A stretch of DNA of 64,000 nucleotides. Source: Acinetobacter chengduensis. GTDB taxonomy: Bacteria > Pseudomonadota > Gammaproteobacteria > Pseudomonadales > Moraxellaceae. The position numbers were made by a program, and so were the translations under genes. The notes under the pieces are model-generated. The model was not told the origin of the DNA. It was given only the letters and a program-made list of their open reading frames with translations, and made no database searches. Below, piece after piece: positions 46,951-55,085 of the stretch (position 1 is the stretch's first letter; every line of letters starts with the position of its first letter). Where the stretch lies: assembly GCF_003664645.1 (NCBI RefSeq), contig NZ_RCHC01000002.1, forward strand, positions 62,001 to 126,000. Direction: 5' to 3'.

Positions 46951-47709
46951 TTATGATTTAAAAATAGCCAGCTGAAATTGCTCAAACATTTGCTTAAATA
47001 ATGCTTGGCTACTAGTATCAGCAAATTGATCATCAAAAAATACATGGTCTGTGCAAGTAATTAAGGCTAAAAAATAAGACAGTTTAGCCACTTGATGATG
47101 GCGCTTACACCAGCTTAAATACCCAGAAGCATCTTCAAATAAAATCCACCATTCTTGTGCAGGGTACGGCACGGCCTGATCGAACATTAAATTCAACAGA
47201 TATTGATAATTACTGGCCCGTGTAGAATAGCTAAAAGTAGGGTAGTTCTGATCGACATTCAGCGCCTGAATCAAAGAATAAATTTGATCTGCTTCCTCAA
47301 GCTGCATCTTGACGATGCGGTACTGCGCTAGTCGTTTTAGATCTTTACTATGAATGGTTTTTAAACGCGATAAGTCCATGTTGTCTGCTAGATCAGCCAG
47401 CTTTACTTTGCAGGCTAAGGCATTTTGTTTGGTTCTTTGTACGGCCGTAAAGCGGTTTTCATGGGGCTGTTTCGTCACAGCAAGTAGTGCCTGTAAAATT
47501 TCTGGCTCAAAGCCCAAGTCAATTAAGTCAGCACTACGCACAGCAGTGTCTTCTAATAAGTCATGCATGATCGCGACAGTTTTGGCCTTTGTCCCTTCAA
47601 CGTGGTGCATCACTCGCATGGGATGTTCAATGTAGGGTTGGCCAGCTTTATCGACTTGAGTCGCATGGTGTTGTTTTGCCAGTGCAATGGCGAGTTCTAA
47701 ACTAGAAAT
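46951..47709 (-). CDS. HD-domain protein with an unusual or frameshifted start
   Basis: RelA/SpoT-like HD phosphohydrolase family. The conventional ATG at 47619 gives 222 residues but lacks the first helices of the fold. Upstream in the same frame, codons read ISSLELAIALAKQHH, then KAGQPYIEHPMRVM, the normal HD N-terminus, back to an ATT codon at 47709 preceded at seven bases by AGAGGGG; an ATG at 47714 lies one base out of frame. So either an ATT start, or a lost A in the AAA after ATG. HD metal motif: MHDLLED. Function unknown; related proteins act on nucleotides. Confidence 0.7.
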   Translation of the reverse strand: MSSLELAIALAKQHHATQVDKAGQPYIEHPMRVMHHVEGTKAKTVAIMHDLLEDTAVRSADLIDLGFEPEILQALLAVTKQPHENRFTAVQRTKQNALACKVKLADLADNMDLSRLKTIHSKDLKRLAQYRIVKMQLEEADQIYSLIQALNVDQNYPTFSYSTRASNYQYLLNLMFDQAVPYPAQEWWILFEDASGYLSWCKRHHQVAKLSYFLALITCTDHVFFDDQFADTSSQALFKQMFEQFQLAIFKS

Positions 47710-48514
47710 TTCATCACCCCTCTAAATAAAATTTTAAAAAATGAGTCATTTATTTGAAATATGCTGATCAGTTGGTTTTTTTCTAAAATGCACTACGAAA
47801 TAATATATTGTTGCTAGCAAGAGCTTGCTTTATATGCATATTTTAACAGGGTAGAAATGTTTTTATAGTGCTAAACGACATAGTTTGACGTTCCTGATGT
47901 TTGATTTTAAAAAGCTAGAAATATACCTATCACAGTTAGAATATTACTGAAAAGTCTTTTAATTTTAAATGCATTCATCGTCGCGTGGGATCTGTAAATT
48001 TGCATCGAGCTTTAGCTTTAAATACCAATGGCAATGTATCAGTTACTGATGAAATTCTTTTCCCGATTTTGGTCGGTAGATAAATTTCTAATTCATTTAT
48101 TGATGAAAAATATAATTGTATAAAATACAAACAGATTTATATGACTGTTAGATTGAGCATATTTACAGAATAAGGTGTTGCTAAATGAATATGCATATAT
48201 TGATTGCACATTAAATCAAGCTTTTGATATATAGGCAGAAAATATATAGAGCACCATAAACTCAATGCATATTAAGATGCATTAGAAAAATGATAACAGC
48301 TTGAACAATTTGAATATAAGTTTGATGTGAAGCTAAAGTTATTCAATCGTCAATCTAACGGAATATATTGACGATAGCTGTGGTTAAGAAATTGAGTGAA
48401 GCAAGAGAGCAGTTTTGTAAGAGTACTGAATGTTTGTAAAAAATGAATGCTGTACCTAAAAGTGGAATGAGCTTTGGGGGAAGCTCAGCAAAGATACAGC
48501 AATACAGTTCTGCT
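47710..48514. other. Gene-poor, decayed AT-rich region
   Basis: About 800 bp with stops in all frames. A plus-strand stretch at about 48170-48330 reads partly protein-like (for example EYAYIDCTLNQAF, then SMHIKMH with interruptions), compatible with the remains of a gene. No known family recognised. Confidence 0.45.
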
Positions 48515-48709
48515 TTAGATTTCACGCCAGATGGTATTTTGATCTTTCATCGAAATCGTAAAGTTAAAATTAGAGTCATCACAAACCAATAGACCTTCAG
48601 GTGTATGCATCAGTACTTTAAGGACAGTACCTGATTCAAAGATCATGGGATTACAGTTTTCTTTTTTAAGCGTCACAGGCTTAAGCAATTCAATGATAAG
48701 GTTTTCCAT
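48515..48709 (-). CDS. Small hypothetical protein, 64 residues
   Basis: Short protein with no recognisable family: MENLIIELLKPVTLKKENC, then acidic/aliphatic strands (CDDSNFNFTISMKD). A very strong ribosome-binding site (GGGGAGGT seven bases before the ATG) supports it as a true gene. Composition suggests a small beta-rich cytoplasmic protein. It stands alone between the decayed region and the SbmA-like gene. Confidence 0.6.
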   Translation of the reverse strand: MENLIIELLKPVTLKKENCNPMIFESGTVLKVLMHTPEGLLVCDDSNFNFTISMKDQNTIWREI

Positions 48710-49277
48710 ATATATACCTCCCCGAGTGGTGTTGTATTTTTAATCAGCATAGCATAATTTTTATTATTTAACCATTTTTGTAAATATTGAGCGATAGTTC
48801 AATAAAATAAAAAATTCATAATAAGTTGGTCATGCTTTAATACATAAATGTGATCATCATTAAGGTATATTTTAAATAGTGATTTTATAAAATATTTCTT
48901 TGAATTGAATATTTGTCTCTAATTTTTTAGCCGGTTAAAATAATTTATGAGGGTTGATAAAATAATCAAATTTTTATCTTTTCGGTTGAGTTTATTTATA
49001 CATTTTTTAAGAAAACAATGGCTTGAGCGTCAAAAAGAAAAGGTAAATTGAACTATGCTTAGAAAAAATATCACGTTTATGTTGAAATTGAGAGATGATC
49101 ATCAGTATGAATACTTTATAGGCATACGTTGAGAATAAAATCCTACTGAGCTGAAAACAGACTTAAATTTTACAAACAAATCATCAAAATACTGAAATTA
49201 TCATAATAAAAAATTGATTTAAGCTTTATGATCAGCCCCTATGCTAAGAGCAATAATAAAAGGAACTGTATTCGGTT
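48710..49277. other. AT-rich intergenic region, nothing found
   Basis: 568 bp with no supportable gene, RNA or repeat. It presumably includes the promoters of the 64-residue gene (minus) and the SbmA-like gene (plus). Confidence 0.5.
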
Positions 49278-50474
49278 ATGTTTAAGTCTTTTTTTCCAAA
49301 TCCAAAATGGTTTTTTGGATCGCTTATTCTGTGGTTTGTGATTAATTTATCCCTGTGGTACAGCGGTGGAGAAAGTTGGGGGAGCTATTTAGGCTTTGCT
49401 GAAGGTTATGCCACGGCCGAGCTTCCCATTGGTGTAAGTCGCTTTTGGTCGCCATCATTTTTATGGTTCTATTTATGGTTTTTTGTTGCCAGTGCACTGT
49501 TTGCATTGTTTTGGAAATGGAAATCCAATAACCCGTGGCAAGCATGGTCTGTATGGGGCTCGGCCTTCATTTTGTTTAACATCTGGTTTGGTGTGCAAGT
49601 GAGTGTTGTGGTAAATGCATGGTATAACCCATTTTATGACCTCATTCAAAAAATGCTCAGTAGCGGTGGAGGTGATGTTAATCAACTCTATACTGGTGTA
49701 TTGACCTTTTTATATGTGGCGATGGTGTATGTCACCACTGCGGTCTTTAATATGTTCTTTGTGAGCCATTATGTGTTCCGCTGGCGTACAGCTATGAATG
49801 ACTATTACACTGCGCATTGGGAACAGTTACGTCATATTGAAGGTGCATCACAGCGTATTCAGGAAGATACCATGCGCTTTGCCAAAACTATGGAAAGTTT
49901 AGGCGTGAGTTTGGTTGAAGCACTTATGACACTATTAGCCTTTTTGCCTGTGTTATTTAGTTTATCTTCGCATGTAAAGGCATTACCTATCGTTGGTGAA
50001 ATCCCTCATGCTTTGGTATGGGCGGCGATCTCTTGGGCTGTATTGGGCACAGTCATTTTAATGTTGGTGGGGTATAAACTGCCTGGGCTGGAATTTAATA
50101 ATCAGAAAGTGGAAGCTGCTTATCGTAAAGAATTGGTCTATGGCGAAGACTATGAAAACCGTGCTGATCCACAAACGCTTAAAGCGTTATTTAGCAAAGT
50201 CCGTTTTAATTATTTTAGACTGTATTTTCATTATGCCTATTTTAATTTAGTGCGTATTTGGTATATGCAACTGGATAATTTGTACGGTATTTTTGTACTG
50301 TTCCCAAGTATTGCAGCAGGTGCCATTACTTTAGGTTTAATGATGCAGATTGTTAACGTTTTTGGAAAAGTTCGAGAATCTTTCCAATACTTAATTGCTT
50401 CGTGGCCAACAATTATTGAGTTATTGTCCATTTATAAGCGTTTAAAAGCATTTGAATCGACACTGGATGAATAA
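49278..50474 (+). CDS. sbmA: SbmA/BacA-like peptide transporter
   Basis: Inner-membrane homodimeric transporter (SbmA/BacA-like family) that imports proline-rich and other peptides, and peptide-like antibiotics. 398 residues with a typical order: N-terminal helix (12-32), repeated W-rich helices, [30 protein letters not shown], then [28 protein letters not shown], a very typical SbmA stretch. It lacks an ABC ATPase, as proton-driven family members do. AAGGA lies about 17-18 bases upstream of the ATG, farther than usual. Monocistronic, followed by a terminator. Confidence 0.9.
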   Translation: MFKSFFPNPKWFFGSLILWFVINLSLWYSGGESWGSYLGFAEGYATAELPIGVSRFWSPSFLWFYLWFFVASALFALFWKWKSNNPWQAWSVWGSAFILFNIWFGVQVSVVVNAWYNPFYDLIQKMLSSGGGDVNQLYTGVLTFLYVAMVYVTTAVFNMFFVSHYVFRWRTAMNDYYTAHWEQLRHIEGASQRIQEDTMRFAKTMESLGVSLVEALMTLLAFLPVLFSLSSHVKALPIVGEIPHALVWAAISWAVLGTVILMLVGYKLPGLEFNNQKVEAAYRKELVYGEDYENRADPQTLKALFSKVRFNYFRLYFHYAYFNLVRIWYMQLDNLYGIFVLFPSIAAGAITLGLMMQIVNVFGKVRESFQYLIASWPTIIELLSIYKRLKAFESTLDE

Positions 50475-50786
50475 ACTCAACTGAATTTTAGCCTGCACTT
50501 TGCAGGCTTTTTTAGGATTGGCTAATTTGTATAGGCCTAAATAGTTTATAAAAATGACTGGTACAGCAGAAACGGCTAAGCAGGATAAGTGAAGTTTTAT
50601 ACGTTCTTCGACATTTTTATAGAAGCGTTAGCCAAGTCATTTTTAAACTAAAAAGCGTCAGTTGTATCGCTATTTTGAACTAAAAACACCACAGTGTTCA
50701 TGTAATAATAACTTTAAAAACAATTGCTTATAATTGAATTTTCATATCGTTTCGTATAAATTTAGCTTTCCATCATCATTGAGTAG
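50475..50786. other. Intergenic region: SbmA terminator and lipoprotein promoter
   Basis: Contains only the terminator at 50491 and presumably the promoter for the lipoprotein gene; no other feature recognised. Confidence 0.55.
50491..50513 (+). terminator. Terminator after sbmA
   Basis: GCCTGCA-CTT-TGCAGGC with a T6 tail. Confidence 0.92.
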
Positions 50787-51731
50787 ATGGCTGTGAAAGC
50801 TAGAGCTTTGGTATTGATTGGCAGTGCAACTTTGCTACTGCATGGCTGTGCAACGATGAATTCTTTGGGCACAGACCCGATAACGCGTTATACATCTGCA
50901 GAGCAATTGATTACAGAAAATCGTTTAAACGACCAAGACTATGTATATGCATGGGGGCGTGCCAATCAGCAGGCAGAGCCACAATCACTTATACCGCGCG
51001 CGCAGCTAGCGAAATACTGTCATGCCAAAGGTGGACATTTTACTTTATTGCATAAAAGTAATTTGGCTTATATTAAAAATAGTAAAACTAAAGCGAGCCT
51101 AGCTAGTGAGCCGAATGTGAAGCAGGCAATTGGTGCATATCAATGTAAACAAACCAATAGCTGGATTGTATCGATTGAACCTACGGCAGACATACGCTCA
51201 GCACAATATGCAGATGCACGCGCCATTCGTTTAAATGTACAACTGATGAGTGCCAATGAAGCTAAACAATTTTATAAAAATAGTGCTTCGAGTGTAGTAA
51301 ATACTAAAAAATCGACATCAGTTGCATCCAAAGTATCACCTACAAAAGCATCATTAGCAAAAGAACAAAAAGACGTGATTGAAAAAAAAGAGTCACCTAT
51401 AGCAGAACCTATGCAAGCTACACGCGTTGAAAGTTCGCAGCAACAGCAGATGAAGCTGTATGTTTCTGCGCGTCGTGATATTAATAGTGGTAAAAATTTA
51501 AACAATGCCTGTAATAATGCTCAATTGGCTTATAACTATGGCAAGCAACAAGGTACGGACGGCACGCGTATTTATACCGAGTCTGGCATGTTGGTAGCAC
51601 GTTGTTTAACCAGTATTTCGAGTTATAACTCACGCTTCCCTAATGCCAAAGGGCAAGCGAAACGTGTATTACAAAACCTTGCCACAAATTATAACCATGC
51701 AGGTGCCAAGCACATGCTGAGTCAAATGTAA
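50787..51731 (+). CDS. Predicted lipoprotein, 314 residues, unknown function
   Basis: N-terminal signal with lipobox LLHGC (Cys at residue 21), so an envelope lipoprotein. The first part (about 55-155) carries two cysteines (KYCHAKGG, YQCKQ) and reads like a small folded domain; residues 160-230 are a low-complexity Ser/Lys/Glu linker; the last 90 residues have a repeat-like helical segment (NACNNAQLAYNYGKQQG, then CLTSISSYN) similar to Sel1/TPR-like stretches. No family named. Confidence 0.68.
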   Translation: MAVKARALVLIGSATLLLHGCATMNSLGTDPITRYTSAEQLITENRLNDQDYVYAWGRANQQAEPQSLIPRAQLAKYCHAKGGHFTLLHKSNLAYIKNSKTKASLASEPNVKQAIGAYQCKQTNSWIVSIEPTADIRSAQYADARAIRLNVQLMSANEAKQFYKNSASSVVNTKKSTSVASKVSPTKASLAKEQKDVIEKKESPIAEPMQATRVESSQQQQMKLYVSARRDINSGKNLNNACNNAQLAYNYGKQQGTDGTRIYTESGMLVARCLTSISSYNSRFPNAKGQAKRVLQNLATNYNHAGAKHMLSQM

Positions 51732-51762
51732 GTCTCTTAGTTTAAATATTTACAAGAGTAAT

Positions 51763-51804
51763 AACAGCCTCGTTATGCCAATATGGTACAACTAGGCTGT
51801 TTTC
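51763..51804 (+). terminator. Terminator between the lipoprotein and the 170-residue protein genes
   Basis: AACAGCCT / AGGCTGTT arms (51763-51770 and 51794-51801) with a 23-base loop and TTTCG; weaker than others. Confidence 0.6.
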
Positions 51805-51820
51805 GTTTTGGAGTAAGCAC

Positions 51821-52333
51821 ATGGCATTGGCGGTCAATCAACAAATTAAACGTTCGGGTTTCATCTATTCAGCTGTTATGGCATTCACCTTATTGGCTGG
51901 TGTGCAATCGGCTAACGCAGGGCCAACTGTGGACCAGCTTAGTCAGTGCTTAGTCAAGTCGACTACAGCAGCCGATAAAACAGCAGTATTGCAGTGGACC
52001 TTCGTGGCTTTGTCGGCACATCCTGAATTAAAAAAATTTAGTAACGTAAATGATGAGCAACGCACGCAGTTAGATAAAAACTTAGCGCAAACTTTGCAAC
52101 GAATTTTAACTGAGCAATGTTCTACCCAAACGCAAGCCGTAATTAAAGCCGAAGGTTTTCAAGCTGTAGGAGAAAGTTTTCAGGAACTTGGTAGTATTAC
52201 GGGTGAAGAAATTTTAAAAACGCCTGAAATAAAAGATCAGTTAAAAGGTGTAGTGCGTTATATCGATTTAAATAAAATCGTCACGACTTTTTTAACGCCT
52301 GAATTATTTAATAAATTGGGCGTAATTCGTTAA
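51821..52333 (+). CDS. Predicted secreted protein, 170 residues, unknown function
   Basis: Signal peptide with hydrophobic core AVMAFTLLAGVQS and cleavage expected after ANA (about residue 33), then a helical domain with two cysteines (QCLVKST and EQCST). GGAG eight bases before the ATG. Such proteins are common in Acinetobacter but carry no named function. Likely periplasmic. Confidence 0.66.
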   Translation: MALAVNQQIKRSGFIYSAVMAFTLLAGVQSANAGPTVDQLSQCLVKSTTAADKTAVLQWTFVALSAHPELKKFSNVNDEQRTQLDKNLAQTLQRILTEQCSTQTQAVIKAEGFQAVGESFQELGSITGEEILKTPEIKDQLKGVVRYIDLNKIVTTFLTPELFNKLGVIR

Positions 52334-52476
52334 GTTCGATAGCTCAAAGCTGATTTGCTTGAATGCGTAATGAGCCACAGTATTTTGAAGTACATTTGAA
52401 ATGCTGTGGCATTTAAATTTATATAAATGCTTTTAAGCTATAAATATTTAAAAAAAATTAAAAATCAGAGGGAATT

Positions 52477-52869
52477 GTGTTGAAGAAAATCATATTTTTG
52501 TTGCTATCTATTGTGGGTGCTAGCCAAATGGCACAGGCGAATGAGTCTAATTTAAGTAAGCAATTTAATGGCTGTATGGACAAAGCTGGTGGTGTGACAA
52601 CGAGTATGGTTGAGTGCATAGTCGCAGAAACCAAATTGCAAGATGTCCGCTTGAATAAGGCTTATAAAAATTTGACGAATACTTTAGATACAACACGCAA
52701 AAAAGAGCTACAAAATACACAGCGCTTATGGATCAAGTATCGAGATGCAAACTGTAAGTTTTATTATGACCCTGATGGTGGTTCGATTGTACGGGTGACC
52801 AGTGCTGGCTGTTTCATGGATATGACAGCAGAACGGGCGGATGAGTTGGAGAATTTTTTAAAGTATTAG
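52477..52869 (+). CDS. LprI/DUF1311-like secreted protein
   Basis: 130 residues: signal peptide (core about 5-18, cleavage after AQA), then a domain with conserved Cys pair (FNGCMDKAGG, VECIVAETKLQD), the LNKAYKNLTNTLD helix and WIKYRDANCKFYYDPDGGS, GCFMDMTAERADEL. This is the DUF1311/LprI N-terminal domain pattern, which in some bacteria inhibits lysozyme. Start GTG or the next TTG; GAGGG is upstream. Confidence 0.78.
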   Translation: MLKKIIFLLLSIVGASQMAQANESNLSKQFNGCMDKAGGVTTSMVECIVAETKLQDVRLNKAYKNLTNTLDTTRKKELQNTQRLWIKYRDANCKFYYDPDGGSIVRVTSAGCFMDMTAERADELENFLKY

Positions 52870-52877
52870 TTATTTGA

Positions 52878-53044
52878 CCTCTCCCTAACCCTCACTTGCA
52901 CTTCGTTTTAAAGCAGTGCTTTAAAACTCGCTCAGAAGAGGGAATATTCATTACAAAATTTATGACGGTATTAAGTTCGCAATGAAAGCGCCTTTTCCCT
53001 TTGGGATGAGTAACACTGTTACGCAAGGGGGGATGAGGGTTCTA
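52878..53044. repeat. Dispersed intergenic repeat-like element
   Basis: About 165 bp with nested inverted repeats: outer AACCCTC (52887-52893) with GAGGGTT (53035-53041), a perfect TTTTAAAGCA-G-TGCTTTAAAA palindrome at 52906-52926, and GTAAC-ACT-GTTAC on the right. The CTCTCCCTAACCCTC / GGGATGAGGGTT terminal style is common for intergenic repeat elements in gammaproteobacteria. No coding frame. Confidence 0.55.
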
Positions 53045-53192
53045 GTCACGCATAAAAAAGACTTTGAAAGTTGGATACGTCCTAAGTGTTCGATCTTTAT
53101 AATGATACGTAAATTTTAAATGAATATTTTTTGATATAAGTTATTGATCAATATGGATAGAGTGCATTTTAATGAGTTAAGTAATAGATTTA

Positions 53193-54263
53193 ATGGTTTG
53201 TTCGATGAAAATTCAAAGTATTAGGCCAATAGCTTGTAGTGGTTGTTTTGAAAATTTTGGCCTTAGATTAGAAGCAGAAAAAATTGGTTTTTATTCAAAA
53301 AATATTTGTTCCTCATGTGGCTCAAAAGAATATCGAAAATTCAATGATATTTTGTTAGAGAGACTCGCATTTAATTTCTTTGTAAGGGGAACGATCCACA
53401 AAGTAGATTATGGTGCAGCTCCCTTAATTCAATTCAATCAATATCAAACTACAGGAGTGAAATTTGATAATGACTTAGATAAAGATATTAAGATATTTGA
53501 GCAAAAACTAGGAATAGGCTTTTTTGATTATGGTCCCCGTTTATGGATGGTGGGTGAAATAGAACCTCTTAAGCAAATGCAATTATTTAATGGAGAAGAG
53601 AAGGAGGTTTTCCAAAGAATTATTGAAGAATATCCGACAGTTTTTTTATCAGAGGAAGAAATTCTTTATAGAGTTCGAAAAAATCCAGAAGAAAATCCGA
53701 CAATTACTGATTTTGATTCCCCACCGTTACAATATCTTGGTAATGGAAGATTAGATAATAAAGAAAATCCCATCTTTTATTGTTCAACTGATTTAGAACT
53801 GTGTTTGCATGAGTGTCGCGTTTCATCGGAAGATCAAATTTACGTTGGAATTTTTAAACCCTCTAAATTATTGAAGATGCTAGATTTAAGTGTAATTCTT
53901 GACGAGGACTGTACGGAGTTTGAAAGCTTAGACTTATCTGTTTTAATGTTATTTTTAGCAAGTCAACATGCTTATAAAATTTTGCAAAAGCTTTCAAGTT
54001 TTGTAAGAGAAAATGGTTTTGATGGGATTATTTATCCATCATATTTTAGTATGTTAAAAACGGGAAACATCCCGTTTGAGACAGTAATCGGTATAAGTAA
54101 TAGACGAATTAAAGACTTTAAAACTTATGAGGCTCATAAAATCGTTCAAAGTATAGCTTTGTTTGGTTATCCATTACGTGATAATAAATTAGAAGTAATT
54201 AGCACTAATAAATTACACATTAATACGGTTAAGTACGATTTTACAATGGCTCCAATTTATTAA
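53193..54263 (+). CDS. Zinc-ribbon plus RES-domain protein (possible NAD-degrading toxin or defence protein)
   Basis: 356 residues. N-terminus carries two CxxC pairs, Cys15/Cys18 and Cys39/Cys42 (ICSSCGS), which should bind zinc; this lead-in followed by a helical segment resembles HEPN/RES N-terminal domains. Residues about 155-290 match the RES fold: ILYRVR (Arg160), FYCSTDLELCLHECR (Glu207) and FDGIIYPSYFS (Ser283), the three residues that give RES its name. RES enzymes cleave NAD+ in toxin-antitoxin systems. No Xre-type antitoxin is next to it, so it may be an orphan toxin or a defence effector. Very AT-rich. Confidence 0.75.
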   Translation: MVCSMKIQSIRPIACSGCFENFGLRLEAEKIGFYSKNICSSCGSKEYRKFNDILLERLAFNFFVRGTIHKVDYGAAPLIQFNQYQTTGVKFDNDLDKDIKIFEQKLGIGFFDYGPRLWMVGEIEPLKQMQLFNGEEKEVFQRIIEEYPTVFLSEEEILYRVRKNPEENPTITDFDSPPLQYLGNGRLDNKENPIFYCSTDLELCLHECRVSSEDQIYVGIFKPSKLLKMLDLSVILDEDCTEFESLDLSVLMLFLASQHAYKILQKLSSFVRENGFDGIIYPSYFSMLKTGNIPFETVIGISNRRIKDFKTYEAHKIVQSIALFGYPLRDNKLEVISTNKLHINTVKYDFTMAPIY

Positions 54264-54292
54264 AAAAACCGCTCTAAAGCAGGTTTTCTTTT
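54262..54292. terminator. Bidirectional terminator between the RES gene and the displaced gatB end
   Basis: AAAACC-GCT / AGC-AGGTTTT stem with one bulge and CTAA loop, long A-run left and T-run right. Serves the RES gene on plus and, on minus, the gatB-like 3' end at 54309; probably the original gatB terminator. Confidence 0.75.
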
Positions 54293-54308
54293 AAAGAAAG
54301 ATCAGTTT

Positions 54309-54336
54309 AACCAATCAATTTCTTCATCAATTCATT
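54309..54336 (-). repeat. Displaced copy of the gatB 3' end (28-bp direct repeat, copy 1)
   Basis: Identical over 28 bases to 55088-55115. On the minus strand it encodes NELMKKLIG and is followed by TAA in frame, just as in gatB (which ends in TGA). This is what is left when an element inserts at the 3' end of a gene and supplies a replacement end. Confidence 0.85.
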
Positions 54337-54381
54337 TTCTTATATAGATAAAGCTTCTATGAAGCTTTATCTATATAAGAA
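54337..54381. repeat. Perfect 21-bp inverted repeat with 3-base spacer
   Basis: Arms 54337-54357 and 54361-54381, perfectly complementary, spacer TAT. It abuts the copy of the gatB end (54309-54336) exactly, and contains the last codons and stop of the minus-strand gene. May be a terminator-like hairpin, but such an exact palindrome at an element edge suggests a recombination or hairpin-replication end. Confidence 0.85.
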
Positions 54382-54998
54382 TCACTTGGTAATTGGTGTT
54401 CGGTGTTATCTATCTTGTCTATATTGTTAATAATTTTAAAAAATTTATCAGCTTCTTCTAGATTTAGTGTTTTATCCAAAAGTTGAACGCTTAAAATGAT
54501 TGTAGATAATGCACCTAAACTTCTTAGAACAAGATGTAAACTATTGCCTACTTCTGTTCCGTATAAAACATAGATATATGACATCAAAGGGATGATTGAA
54601 AAATAATATAGATTTCTACGCTGCATTAATTTTTTGATAGTTGGTTTGAATACCCAGTTTTCCTCATCAATACTTATATACTTATGTCCGAAATGAAAAG
54701 CATCAATTACTTTTTGAAAGTCAGCTTTCCTATTCTCATGCAACTCAATAAAGTGATTAGCTAAGTTTGCATTGATAAACATTGATCGTGTAAGTGTATG
54801 TGTAGCTTTATCTCTAACTAGAAGTGGAATCGTAGAATCTCTATTCTTATAATAATTTTCAAAATATTCTTTATAGAAATTCAACTCATCTCGAAACTTT
54901 TTACGTTTTTGTTCACTAATCTCATGTAAAATTTTAGGTATAGAAAAAATTGCAACAATGATGGCAATAACTGAAGCAATCGGGTTGAGATATTCCAT
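54357..54998 (-). CDS. Predicted membrane protein, 213 residues, cassette cargo
   Basis: N-terminal helix (NPIASVIAIIVAIFSIPKIL, residues about 5-24), a basic/acidic soluble part rich in Phe/Tyr (about 30-125) and two C-terminal helices (about 132-150 and 156-176). No family recognised. It is the only gene inside the cassette bounded by gatB-end repeats. AT-rich codons contrast with gatB. The frame ends inside the palindrome. A role in defence or immunity is possible given the setting but is not shown by sequence. Confidence 0.68.
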   Translation of the reverse strand: MEYLNPIASVIAIIVAIFSIPKILHEISEQKRKKFRDELNFYKEYFENYYKNRDSTIPLLVRDKATHTLTRSMFINANLANHFIELHENRKADFQKVIDAFHFGHKYISIDEENWVFKPTIKKLMQRRNLYYFSIIPLMSYIYVLYGTEVGNSLHLVLRSLGALSTIILSVQLLDKTLNLEEADKFFKIINNIDKIDNTEHQLPSDSYIDKAS

Positions 54999-55034
54999 TT
55001 GTTATTATTCAAATAATTATGATTTCTTAGTATA

Positions 55035-55065
55035 TAAAAAAGCCCCGATAAATCGAGGCTTTTTT
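55035..55065. terminator. Terminator after gatB (element-supplied)
   Basis: AAAAAAGCCCCGAT / ATCGAGGCTTTTTT stem (one G-T) with AA loop; 21 bases after the gatB stop on the minus strand, T-run on both strands. Confidence 0.88.
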
Positions 55066-55085
55066 AATCAAATTAATGGTTTAAA

